DNA of 25,145 bases, taken from the NCBI RefSeq assembly GCF_946480385.1, contig NZ_CAMLJP010000098.1:1-25145 (forward strand). Direction: 5' to 3'. The position numbers were made by a program, and so were the translations under genes. The notes beneath the pieces are model-generated. The model searched no databases and was not told where the DNA came from. It saw only the letters and a list, made by a program, of their open reading frames with translations. Origin of the DNA: an uncultured Azospirillum sp. Lineage in GTDB: Bacteria > Pseudomonadota > Alphaproteobacteria > Azospirillales > Azospirillaceae. Of this stretch, positions 7,984 to 16,002 are shown piece by piece. Positions within the stretch are counted from its first letter, which is position 1; each line of letters begins with the position of its first letter.

Positions 7984-8100
7984 TGGAACCCGTGTCTTCT
8001 CCGGGTCATTACATAAAAATTTACCGTTTGCGTCCTAAATGACGCGCGGCGGCGCCTCCGCGCCCGCCATCGCTTCCCAACATCGCGTGGCGGCCCGCGC

Positions 8101-9741
8101 ATGACCGACGAAATACGCCCGGACGAGCTGCACCAGGACGAGCTGCGGCACAAGATCGACGCCCTGGTGGCGCGGCTGCCGGCCAGCCTCGTCTACAGCC
8201 TGCTGAGCGAGATCGAGGGCATGGACAGCGAGCCGACCGACCGGGTTCAGCTCGTCCGCCAATATGTCATCGAGTATCTGAACCGCCAGCGCACCAACCG
8301 CGCCCGACGGCTGTTCACCAACCTGTTCGAAGCCTTCCTGATCGACGACGACGTGCTCTATCACGGCGGCGTCGCCATCCCCGGCATGCTGCAGCGGGTC
8401 GATGTCGGCGCCCTGTGGGAAGCGTTGAGCCGCGACGCCTTCCCGCTGCTGGCGGTCGAGGCGCAGGAGACGCTGGACGAGATGGCGCGCGGCGAGGTGA
8501 TCGACCGCATCCTGCGTTCCCCCGTCGCCATGGTGATGAAGGAGCGGATGCGCGTCGCCGCGGTGAAGCATCTGGACGCCGTGCTGGCCAACAAGAAGGC
8601 GACGGAGGAACTGCTGGCCGGCATGTCGCGCAACCGGCCGCGCCGCACCCGGCTGATGTCGGGATTCCTGGAAAAGACGCCGACCATCGACGTCAACACG
8701 CTGCGGCTGATGCATCTGGTGCTGACCCATGCCGAGGGGGCCGGCAAGCCGGTCGCCGACCGGCTGGAGGAGTTCCCCGCCAGTTGCAGCGGCGAGGCGG
8801 AAGCGAACCGGCTGGCCGACCGGCTGCTGGACGCGACGGACCAGCTGCGCGACCGCTGCGGCGACGATCTGGCGAATTTGCTGCCGCTGTCGGTGCTGAC
8901 GGTGAAGCGCAACTATCCGGTGGCGGCGCTCTATATCCGGCAGAGCGGCGTCGATCCCGGCCGCGGCGACGCCATGACCGCGGCGCTGACCGGCCACTTC
9001 ATCGGCGTCACCCGCGCGCTGACCGCGGCGTTGACCGTCATCCTGAAGCTGAACGACCGGGTCCCCGGCTCCGCCATCCGGCCCAGCGCCAAGGAGAAGG
9101 CGCGGCTGGAGGCGCTGGTGCAGCGTCTGGACCAGCTGGTCCATGCCGCAACCTCGGCCGGGCTGATGGAGGACCGCCGTAGCGAGCCGGCCTTCCGCAA
9201 TGCCTGGACCCAGGCGGCGAAGATCATCGGGTCGCGTGTCGCCGCGGTGGCGATGGAACGCTCCGCCCAGGCCGCCGCCGCCCGGCGCCAGCCGGTGATC
9301 GACCATGCCGACATCGTCTGGCTCGACCGGTTGCTGTGGCGCTGGCAGGCGATGTCGCGCGATTTCGGGTTCGAGACCTACGATCTGGTGAAGTGGCGCG
9401 AAAGCCTGCTGGAGGAGCTGCGCGCCAATGTCGAAAAGGCGATGAAGTTCGAGGAGACCGATCCGCTGGACGAGCGGATGGAGCATCTCCTGCGCATCGA
9501 CGGCATCGCCGGCGTGTTCGGCCAGCGCATCAGCGCCTGGATCCCCACCTTCAGCCACAACATGACCCGCCTGCTGTCGCACCGGCTGGAGCGCGGCGGC
9601 GAGTTGGGCACCGAAGAGCAGGCGATCATCGACGACCTCGTCGCCACCGCGCGCACGGAGGTCGGCAAGTCGCGCTATTGGAAGAGCAACGAGCTGATGG
9701 AGCTGATCGAACTGTCGGAGCGGACGCGGCAGGTGGGGTGA
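8101..9741 (+). CDS. Hypothetical protein, 546 residues, family not recognised
   Basis: The open frame is long and its codon third positions are strongly GC, consistent with a real gene. I do not recognise a domain. The product has no signal peptide and no membrane segment, and is almost certainly helical: long amphipathic stretches rich in Leu, Ala, Glu and Arg, few prolines, and a charged start (MTDEIRPDELHQDELRHKID). Residues of note are RRTRLMSGFLEKTPTIDVNTL around 180-200 and a C-terminal helical block ending LMELIELSERTRQ. Expected location is cytoplasmic. No Shine-Dalgarno precedes the ATG at 8101, so the start is uncertain. Its stop lies 4 bases from the stop of the convergent permease gene. 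Confidence 0.8.
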   Translation: MTDEIRPDELHQDELRHKIDALVARLPASLVYSLLSEIEGMDSEPTDRVQLVRQYVIEYLNRQRTNRARRLFTNLFEAFLIDDDVLYHGGVAIPGMLQRVDVGALWEALSRDAFPLLAVEAQETLDEMARGEVIDRILRSPVAMVMKERMRVAAVKHLDAVLANKKATEELLAGMSRNRPRRTRLMSGFLEKTPTIDVNTLRLMHLVLTHAEGAGKPVADRLEEFPASCSGEAEANRLADRLLDATDQLRDRCGDDLANLLPLSVLTVKRNYPVAALYIRQSGVDPGRGDAMTAALTGHFIGVTRALTAALTVILKLNDRVPGSAIRPSAKEKARLEALVQRLDQLVHAATSAGLMEDRRSEPAFRNAWTQAAKIIGSRVAAVAMERSAQAAAARRQPVIDHADIVWLDRLLWRWQAMSRDFGFETYDLVKWRESLLEELRANVEKAMKFEETDPLDERMEHLLRIDGIAGVFGQRISAWIPTFSHNMTRLLSHRLERGGELGTEEQAIIDDLVATARTEVGKSRYWKSNELMELIELSERTRQVG

Positions 9742-9745
9742 GCGC

Positions 9746-10573
9746 TCACATCACCCCCGAAGACCGGTGCCGCGGGTCGAGCCAGTCGCGCAGCCCGTCG
9801 CCCAGCATCGTCAGCCCCATCACGCTCAGCGCAATCGCCACCCCCGGAAACACCGCCTGCAGGGGCGCGGTGAACAGGTAGGTCTGGGCGTCGCCCAGCA
9901 TCCGGCCCCAACTGGGGCTGGGCGGCTGGATGCCGAGGCCGAGGTAGCTCAACGCCGCCTCGTTGACGATGGCGACGGCGAACAGGACGGTGGCCTGGAC
10001 CACGACGATGCCGGCGATGTTGGGCAGCACATGCACCAGCGTCGCCGACGCAGGACCCCGCCCCAGCGCCAGCGCCGCGCCGACGAAGGGCCGCCGCCAC
10101 ACCGCCAGCGCCGCGCCGCGGGTGACGCGGGCCAGCACCGCGGCGTTGAACAGCGCCAGGGCCAGCACGACGTTGACCGCCCCCGCCCCCAGCACCGCGG
10201 TCAGCAGGATCGCCGTCAGCACGGCGGGAAAGGCGAAGACCAGATCGCCCAGCCGCGCCACCACCTCGTCGCCCCAGCGCCCCAGCCCGGCGGCGAGCAG
10301 CCCGAGCGGCACCCCACCCAACAGCCCCAGCCCGACAGCCGCAGCACCGACGGTCAGCGAATTGCGGGCGCCGACCATGACCATCGACAGCACGTCGCGG
10401 CCGAAATGGTCGGTGCCGAGCCAATGGGCGGCGCTGGGCGGCTTCAGCCGGGCGACCACCCGCACCTGCTCCGCCGGGTAGGGTGTCCACAGCAGCGACA
10501 GCAGCGCCATGGCGACCAGCAGCAGGGTCAGCGCGGCGCCGAGATGGAGGGAGAGGGGGAGACGCCGCCTCAC
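9746..10573 (-). CDS. Peptide-type ABC transporter permease, DppC-like
   Basis: Second membrane subunit of a peptide/nickel-type importer. The 275-residue product has an N-terminal TM segment (LGAALTLLLVAMALLSLLW), the conserved HWLGTDHFGRDVLSMVM, several more TM helices and the C-terminal SYLGLGIQPPSPSWGRML typical of DppC/OppC. The start is a GTG at 10573 that overlaps the stop of the upstream permease gene (GTGA), with AAGGA 8 bases upstream; this tight coupling decides the start. A longer open frame continues upstream in the same phase but is only the shadow of the DppB-like gene. No ATPase gene follows: the next gene is convergent, 4 bases away. Confidence 0.93.
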   Translation of the reverse strand: MRRRLPLSLHLGAALTLLLVAMALLSLLWTPYPAEQVRVVARLKPPSAAHWLGTDHFGRDVLSMVMVGARNSLTVGAAAVGLGLLGGVPLGLLAAGLGRWGDEVVARLGDLVFAFPAVLTAILLTAVLGAGAVNVVLALALFNAAVLARVTRGAALAVWRRPFVGAALALGRGPASATLVHVLPNIAGIVVVQATVLFAVAIVNEAALSYLGLGIQPPSPSWGRMLGDAQTYLFTAPLQAVFPGVAIALSVMGLTMLGDGLRDWLDPRHRSSGVM

Positions 10574-11535
10574 GACGACAATCCTTTCGGCCTTGGATCG
10601 GCGAGCGCGCAGGCGATGTCGACCAGGGCGTTCACCACCACGACGAACAGGGCCAGCAGCACGACCACCCCCTGCACCACGATCAGGTCGCGCTGGCCGA
10701 TGGCCTGGTAGAGCAGCCGGCCCAGCCCCGGCAGGGTGAAGACATTCTCCACCACCACCGCTCCGGCCACCAGGAAGGAGATCTGCAGGCCCAGTACCGT
10801 CGCCACCGGGATCAGCGCGTTGGGCAGGGCGTGGCGCAGCAGGACCGCGGCGCGGCCGACGCCCTTGGCGCGGGCGGTGCGGATGTGGTCCTCGGCCAGC
10901 GTGTCGAGCACGGCGGTGCGGGTGACGCGGGCGAGGATGGCGGCCTCCGGCAGCGCCAGCGCCAAGGCGGGCAGCAGCAGCGCGTGCAGCGCCGGACCGA
11001 TGCCGCCGCCCCAGCCGGGCCCAGTCCAACCAGGGAATCCACCGGCCGGGAACCAGTGCAGGGTCAGCGAGAACAGCAGGATCAGCAGGATGGCGATCCA
11101 GAAGCTGGGCATCGACACGCCGAGCTGCGAGAAGCCCAACACCGCCCAATCCCCGCCCCTGCCCCGCCGCGCTGCCGCCAGCAGGCCGAGCGGCAGGGCG
11201 AGAGCCGTGCTGATGACCAGCGACAGCAGGGCCAGCGGCAGCGTCACCGCCAACCGTTCCGCCACCAGTTCCGCCACCGGGCGGGCGTAAGTCAGGCTGA
11301 CGCCGAGATCGCCGCGGGCAAGCGCGCCGGCCCACTGCAGGTAGCGGGTAAGGACGGGCTGGTCGAGCCCCATCTGGCCGCGCAGGGCCGCCAGCGTGTC
11401 GGGCTGCGCGTTAACGCCCAGCATCAGCAGGGCCGGGTCGCCGGGAACCAGCTGCAGCACCGCGAAGACCACGATGCTGGCCAGCCAGACGGTGACGATC
11501 AGGCTGACCAGCCGTCGCAGCAGGAACGCAAGCAC
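10570..11535 (-). CDS. Peptide-type ABC transporter permease, DppB-like
   Basis: First membrane subunit of the importer. The 321-residue product begins with the family signature MLAFLLRRLVSLIVTVWLASIVVFAVLQLVPGDP: TM1 followed by the conserved PGDP. The periplasmic segment MGLDQPVLTRYLQWAGALARGDLG and the EAA-type loop ILARVTRTAVLDTLAEDHIRTARAKG are also clear. The length fits DppB/GsiC better than YejB, which is longer. The GTG start has AAGGA 9 bases upstream. The gene lies 26 bases after the DppA-like binding protein and overlaps the next permease by 4 bases, so the three are translationally linked. Confidence 0.94.
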   Translation of the reverse strand: MLAFLLRRLVSLIVTVWLASIVVFAVLQLVPGDPALLMLGVNAQPDTLAALRGQMGLDQPVLTRYLQWAGALARGDLGVSLTYARPVAELVAERLAVTLPLALLSLVISTALALPLGLLAAARRGRGGDWAVLGFSQLGVSMPSFWIAILLILLFSLTLHWFPAGGFPGWTGPGWGGGIGPALHALLLPALALALPEAAILARVTRTAVLDTLAEDHIRTARAKGVGRAAVLLRHALPNALIPVATVLGLQISFLVAGAVVVENVFTLPGLGRLLYQAIGQRDLIVVQGVVVLLALFVVVVNALVDIACALADPRPKGLSS

Positions 11536-11561
11536 GCGGATATATCCTTACTTGCTTGGCC

Positions 11562-13067
11562 TTACTTCCACGAGACGCCGGTGACGTCGTTAGCCTGGAT
11601 CGGGCGGTTCACCCACATGCCGGTCAGGCCGGCCTTCTGCACCGTCACCGACGGCAGCATGAAGAGGAAGCCGTTGACCGCATCCTCCGCCAGCACCTTC
11701 TGCTCCTCGCCATAGAGCGCGTTGCGCTTGGCCGGGTCCTGGGTGCGGTTCAGCTCGTCGTTCAGGGCGTTGAAGCGCTCGCTCTTGTAATTGAAGTAGT
11801 AGTCGGGCCGGGCGTAGATGTCGATGTCCAGCGGCTCGGTATGGGCGATCATGGTCAGGTCATAGTCCTTGCCCTTGAACGTCTTTTCCAGCCAGGCCGC
11901 CCATTCCACCGGCTCGATCTTCGCGCGGATGCCGACCTCCGCCAGCATGGCGGCGACCAGTTCCCCGCCGCGCCGGGCATAGGGCGGCGGCGGCAGGCGC
12001 AGCGTGGTGTCGAAGCCGTTGGGATATCCCGCTTCGGCCAGCAGAGCCTTCGCCTTGGCCGGGTCATAGGGGTACATGCCGGTCAGGTCGACATAGCCCT
12101 CGCGGTGCGGCGGGAAATGGCTGCCGATGGCGACGCCGTTGCCGTAGAGCACGCCATCGATCAGCGTCTTGCGGTCGATGGCATGGGCCATGGCGCGGCG
12201 GACGCGGACATCGTCAAAGGGCTTGCGGGCGTTGTTGGTCGACAGGATCGTCTCGCCCTCGGTCGAGCCGACCACGACCGTGAATTTCGGGTCGTTGCGG
12301 AACTCCGGCAGCGCTTCATAGGTGCTGAACAGGGTGAAGGCGTCGATGTCGCCGGCCTTCAGCGCCGCCACCTGGGCGGCGGGGTCGCTGATGAAGCGGA
12401 AGGAGACGCGGTCGAGCTTCGGCTTCGCACCGTCATAGTCGGGGTTGCGGACCAGCACGACGCGGTCGCCGGCGACCCAGCGGTCGAACTTGAAGGGACC
12501 GGTGCCGACCGGCTTCTGCTTGTTGGTGGCCGCCGATTCCGGGGCAACGATGGCGGCGTCGCCGCTGGCCATGTGGAAGAGGAACAGGCCGTCGGGACGC
12601 GACAGGGTGACGACCACCGTCTGCGGGTCCGGCGTCTCCACAGTGGAGATCGGGGCGAAATAGGCCTTCTGGGCGTTGACGGAGTCGGCGGCGCGGGCGC
12701 GGTCCAGCGTGAACTTCACGTCGGCGGAATCGGCGGTGGTGCCGTCATGGAACTTGGCGTTCGGGCGCAGGGTGAAGCGGTAGGTCAGCCCGTCGTCCGA
12801 CACCGTCCAGCGTTCCGCCAGACCGGGGATCAGCTTGCCGTCGGCATCGACGCGCAGCAGCGGTTCGAACAGGTTGGCGTAGGTGACTTCCTTGATGGCG
12901 CCGGCCGCACCGGCGGTCGGGTCCAGATGCGGCGGCTCCAGCGCCATGCCGACGACGAGGTCGGTGCGCGGCTGGGCCGTCGCCGTCAGGGAGGTGGCGG
13001 CCAGCGCCAGGGACGCGAAGGCGGCTGCTGCGGCAGCCAGGGTGAAACGCTGCTTGGCGGTCGACAT
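11562..13067 (-). CDS. Periplasmic peptide-binding protein (SBP family 5, DppA-like)
   Basis: Captures the substrate in the periplasm and delivers it to the two permeases downstream. The 501-residue product has a Sec signal at residues 1-31 (Ala-rich core ending TATAQ). The mature protein shows family 5 features: PPHLDPT near the start, LIPGLAERWTVSDDGLTYRFTLRPNAKFHDG, PVGTGPFKF and VRRAMAHAIDRKTLI. The ATG at 13067 is preceded by GGGGGAG about 10 bases upstream; the open frame runs much further but that part is a shadow of the upstream gene. Substrates in this family include peptides, nickel and glutathione, and cannot be decided here. It lies 92 bases after the YejA-like gene. Confidence 0.94.
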   Translation of the reverse strand: MSTAKQRFTLAAAAAAFASLALAATSLTATAQPRTDLVVGMALEPPHLDPTAGAAGAIKEVTYANLFEPLLRVDADGKLIPGLAERWTVSDDGLTYRFTLRPNAKFHDGTTADSADVKFTLDRARAADSVNAQKAYFAPISTVETPDPQTVVVTLSRPDGLFLFHMASGDAAIVAPESAATNKQKPVGTGPFKFDRWVAGDRVVLVRNPDYDGAKPKLDRVSFRFISDPAAQVAALKAGDIDAFTLFSTYEALPEFRNDPKFTVVVGSTEGETILSTNNARKPFDDVRVRRAMAHAIDRKTLIDGVLYGNGVAIGSHFPPHREGYVDLTGMYPYDPAKAKALLAEAGYPNGFDTTLRLPPPPYARRGGELVAAMLAEVGIRAKIEPVEWAAWLEKTFKGKDYDLTMIAHTEPLDIDIYARPDYYFNYKSERFNALNDELNRTQDPAKRNALYGEEQKVLAEDAVNGFLFMLPSVTVQKAGLTGMWVNRPIQANDVTGVSWK

Positions 13068-13159
13068 GGTTGGCAAACTCCCCCGTCTCGTCGTTATCGA
13101 CGTTCTCTTTGCCGCGATGATGCGGTGCGGCGCGGGAGAGCGCAAGCGAAGCCACCACG

Positions 13160-14965
13160 CTATTCCACCCACCAGCTTTCCAGCATCGGACCATAAAGCG
13201 GGGTGACGGCGGGGCGGTGGAGGGTCGACCGGCGGGCGATGCGGTCCACTGGGCTGTGGAACAGCGGGACCATGTAATTCCCCCACAGCAGAACCCGGTC
13301 CAACGCCCGCACCCGGCCGACCAGCGCCTCCCGCGTCGTGGCGGCGGCGATGGAGCGGGCGAGCGCATCGACCACCGGGTCGCGGATGCCGGCGAGGTTG
13401 CGGCTGCCCTCCTGCCCGGCCGCATCGGATCCGTAATAATAGAGCTGCTCGTTGCCCGGCGACAGGGTGGACGCCCACCAGCGCATGGTCATATCGAATT
13501 CGAAACGCTCCAGCCGGGCCTGGAACTGGGCGCTGTCCACCGTGCGGACCCGCACCTCGATCCCCAGCGGCTCCAGCGAGCGGGCGAACTCCAGTGCCAC
13601 CCGTTCCTCCGACGGATCGGACAGCAGGATTTCGAAGGCGAAACGGTTGCCCGCCGCATTGGTCAGCCGGCCGTCGCGCACCCGCCAGCCGGCCTGCTCC
13701 AGCAGCCGCAGCGCCTCGCGCCGGTTGGCGCGCAGGCCGGCGGGGCCGCTGGCGTTGGCGTTCCCGCTGTCGGGCAGGGTGAAGGGTTTGGAGAAGAGGT
13801 CGGGCGGCAGGCGGTCGCGGAAGGGTTCGAGCGCCCGCAACTCCTCGCCCTCCGGCAGGCCGCGGGCGGCGAGTTCGGAGTTGGGATAGTAGCTGGCGGT
13901 GCGGGTCAGCAGACCGTGGAACAGGTTGCGGCCGATCCAGTCGAAATCGGTCGCCATCCCCAGCGCCCGGCGCACCCGGACATCGGCGAAGACCGGCCGG
14001 CGGGTGTTGAAGATCAGGCCGCGCGCCGGTTCGGGGCGGTGGTTCGGCAACTCCTCGCGGATGATGCGACCGTCGCGCAGGGCCGGGCCGTCGTAGCCGG
14101 TGGCCCATTTGGCTGGATCGCTTTCGTAACGAACGTCGCCCTGCCCGGCCTTGAAGGCTTCCAGCGCCACGGAATCGTCGCGGTAATAGTCGAACTCCAG
14201 CCGGTCGGCGTTGAACTGGCCGACGCGCGTCGGCAGGTCGCGGCCCCAATAGTCGCGCACCCGTTCATAGACGATGCGGCGGCCGGGATCGACCAAGGCG
14301 ACACGGTAGGGACCGCTGCCCATGATCGGCTCCAGCGTCGTGCGGCTGAAGTCGCGGCCAGCCCAGAAGACCTTGGAATGGATCGGCATCAGCCCCATCA
14401 GCAGCGGCATCTCGCGGTCGATGGTGCCGTCGGGGTTGGCGGCGAAGACGAAGCGGACGGTCTGCGGGTCGGGCGCCTCCGCCACCGTGACCTTGGCGTA
14501 GAACAGGCGGCGGTTGGGGGTGCCGTGCTGCCTCTGTGCTTCGAGCGAGAACAGCACGTCGGCGGCGGTCAGCGGCGACCCGTCCTGCCAGCGCGCCTTG
14601 GGGTTGATGTGGAAGGTGACGGCGGAGCGGTCGTCGGCCACCTCCAGCCGGTCGGCCAGCAGGCCGTAGAGCGAGAAGGGCTCGTCCCACGACCGCGTCA
14701 GCAGTGTCTCGAAGACATAGCCCATCCCGAGCGCCGGCACGCCCTTGACGATGTGCGGATGCAGGCTGTCGAAGCTGCCGGTCACCGCCTGCCGGATGGT
14801 GCCGCCCTTGGGCGCCGCCGGATTGACGTAAGGGAAGGCGGCGAAGTCCGGCGGCAACGCCAGATCGCCATGCATGGCGATGCCATGACGGGGTGAGTCC
14901 GCCGGGACCTGATGGGGCGCCAACAGAGCCAGAAGGGTGAGGAGAAGGACGATCGGGCGGGCCAT
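13160..14965 (-). CDS. Periplasmic binding protein, YejA-like (SBP family 5)
   Basis: A second family 5 binding protein, more like YejA of the microcin C/oligopeptide system. The product is 601 residues from the ATG at 14965, with a short signal peptide (residues 1-22, hydrophobic core IVLLLTLLALLA). Diagnostic stretches are HGIAMHGDLALPPDFAAFPYVNP, APKGGTIRQAVTGSFDSLHP, IMGSGPYRV, and DVRVRRALGMATDFDWIGRNLF, the last typical of YejA. A longer in-frame start at 15013 would add 16 residues that spoil the signal peptide. It stands first in the apparent operon and is divergent from ppa. Having two binding proteins and one permease pair is unusual. Confidence 0.92.
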   Translation of the reverse strand: MARPIVLLLTLLALLAPHQVPADSPRHGIAMHGDLALPPDFAAFPYVNPAAPKGGTIRQAVTGSFDSLHPHIVKGVPALGMGYVFETLLTRSWDEPFSLYGLLADRLEVADDRSAVTFHINPKARWQDGSPLTAADVLFSLEAQRQHGTPNRRLFYAKVTVAEAPDPQTVRFVFAANPDGTIDREMPLLMGLMPIHSKVFWAGRDFSRTTLEPIMGSGPYRVALVDPGRRIVYERVRDYWGRDLPTRVGQFNADRLEFDYYRDDSVALEAFKAGQGDVRYESDPAKWATGYDGPALRDGRIIREELPNHRPEPARGLIFNTRRPVFADVRVRRALGMATDFDWIGRNLFHGLLTRTASYYPNSELAARGLPEGEELRALEPFRDRLPPDLFSKPFTLPDSGNANASGPAGLRANRREALRLLEQAGWRVRDGRLTNAAGNRFAFEILLSDPSEERVALEFARSLEPLGIEVRVRTVDSAQFQARLERFEFDMTMRWWASTLSPGNEQLYYYGSDAAGQEGSRNLAGIRDPVVDALARSIAAATTREALVGRVRALDRVLLWGNYMVPLFHSPVDRIARRSTLHRPAVTPLYGPMLESWWVE

Positions 14966-15018
14966 GACCGGCAGGGTTGCCGCTTTGCCGCACCTGCGCA
15001 AGGGCCAGCGCAAGTTCC

Positions 15019-15047
15019 TTGGACTCAGGGTGCGTTCCGCCTAAACT
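15019..15047 (+). promoter_or_regulatory. Predicted sigma-70 promoter of ppa
   Basis: TTGGAC (15019-15024) and TAAACT (15042-15047) are 17 bases apart, giving a start near 15054 and a leader of about 75 bases before the ppa ATG. Confidence 0.7.
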
Positions 15048-15129
15048 CCCGCCCCGCGTGGCGCCGGACCGGGCATCGGCGCCGAAACAAGAACGTGCCC
15101 TGAATACGCCAGTCGAAGGAACGCGATAC

Positions 15130-15687
15130 ATGGATCTGAGCAAGCTCGCCGCGGGCAAGAATCCCCCCTGGGACGTCAACGTCGTCATCGAGATTCCGAT
15201 CGGCGGCCAGCCGGTGAAGTACGAGGTCGACAAGGAATCGGGCGCGGTGTTCGTCGACCGTTTCCTGCACACCGCCATGTTCTATCCCTGCAACTACGGC
15301 TTCATCCCGCACACCCTGTCGGGTGACGGCGATCCGGTGGACGTCTGCGTCGTCGGCCAGCACGGCGTCGTCCCCGGCGCGGTCCTGCGCTCGCGCCCCA
15401 TCGGCGTCCTGTATATGGAGGACGAGGCCGGCGAGGACGAGAAGCTGCTGGCCGTTCCGGTCGACAAGCTGCACCCGTTCTACACCGACGTGAAGGACTA
15501 CACCGACCTGCCGTCCATCGTGATCGAGCAGATCGCCCACTTCTTCGAGCACTACAAGGATCTCGAGAAGAACAAGTGGGTGAAGGTCCGCGGCTGGGGC
15601 AACGCCGAAGAGGCCGCCAAGAAGATCGAGGAAGGCCTGGCCCGCGCCCTGGAAGCCAACAAGGGCACCCCGGGTCCGGTGGTCTGA
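15130..15687 (+). CDS. ppa: Inorganic pyrophosphatase (family I)
   Basis: Hydrolyses pyrophosphate to two phosphates, pulling biosynthetic reactions forward in the cytoplasm. The 185-residue product is slightly longer than E. coli Ppa. It carries the family signature DGDPVD (66-71) with metal-binding aspartates, plus Glu21 in VVIEIP, Lys30 and Glu32 in KYEVDK, and FYPCNYGFIP (51-60). The ATG at 15130 is fixed by GAAGGA (15115-15120), 9 bases upstream. It has its own promoter and a clear downstream hairpin, so it is probably monocistronic. Confidence 0.97.
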   Translation: MDLSKLAAGKNPPWDVNVVIEIPIGGQPVKYEVDKESGAVFVDRFLHTAMFYPCNYGFIPHTLSGDGDPVDVCVVGQHGVVPGAVLRSRPIGVLYMEDEAGEDEKLLAVPVDKLHPFYTDVKDYTDLPSIVIEQIAHFFEHYKDLEKNKWVKVRGWGNAEEAAKKIEEGLARALEANKGTPGPVV

Positions 15688-15721
15688 GGGTAGCGGCGAT
15701 TTTCGGATCGCCGATGAAGCG

Positions 15722-15747
15722 GCCGGCGTCAAAGTTCTGACGCCGGC
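15722..15747 (+). terminator. Terminator of ppa
   Basis: A perfect 10-bp stem, GCCGGCGTCA (15722-15731) with TGACGCCGGC (15738-15747), closes a 6-base loop 34 bases after the ppa stop. A moderately T-rich tail (TGCGTTCTTTGTT) follows. Confidence 0.8.
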
Positions 15748-15798
15748 TGCGTTCTTTGTTCCAAAGGCTCGGTCGTTTCCTGACGAGCAGTACACGTC

Positions 15799-16002
15799 AT
15801 GAAAACCAGCTACGATCCCGGCACCGACAGCCTCTATATCGAGGTTCGTCCGCTACCCTCGAAACGGACGGTCGAGGTCGAACCGGACGTGATGGTCGAT
15901 TACGGTGCCGATGGCGAACCGGTCGGCTATGACATCCAGCACGCCTCAGCCAAAACCGACCTGATCGGACGTCTGATCCTGATGCCGATGGCTGCCGAAT
16001 AG
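15799..16002 (+). CDS. DUF2283 family small protein
   Basis: The 67-residue product matches the DUF2283 pattern: SYDPGTDSLYIEVRP near the start, a central EVEPDVMVDYGADGEPVGYDIQHAS, and a C-terminal hydrophobic strand. The biochemical role of this family is not established. The protein is predicted to be cytoplasmic and mostly beta. It follows the ppa terminator, so it needs its own promoter, which I could not identify. The Shine-Dalgarno (GACGAGC) is weak. Its last 57 bases overlap the 3' end of the convergent epimerase-like gene. Confidence 0.8.
   Translation: MKTSYDPGTDSLYIEVRPLPSKRTVEVEPDVMVDYGADGEPVGYDIQHASAKTDLIGRLILMPMAAE

Noticed and set aside
9746..11335. Reading the DppC-like gene as a 529-residue protein
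   Set aside because: The first half is the out-of-frame shadow of the DppB-like gene. A GTG start overlapping the DppB-like stop with a good ribosome binding site gives a normal-length permease.
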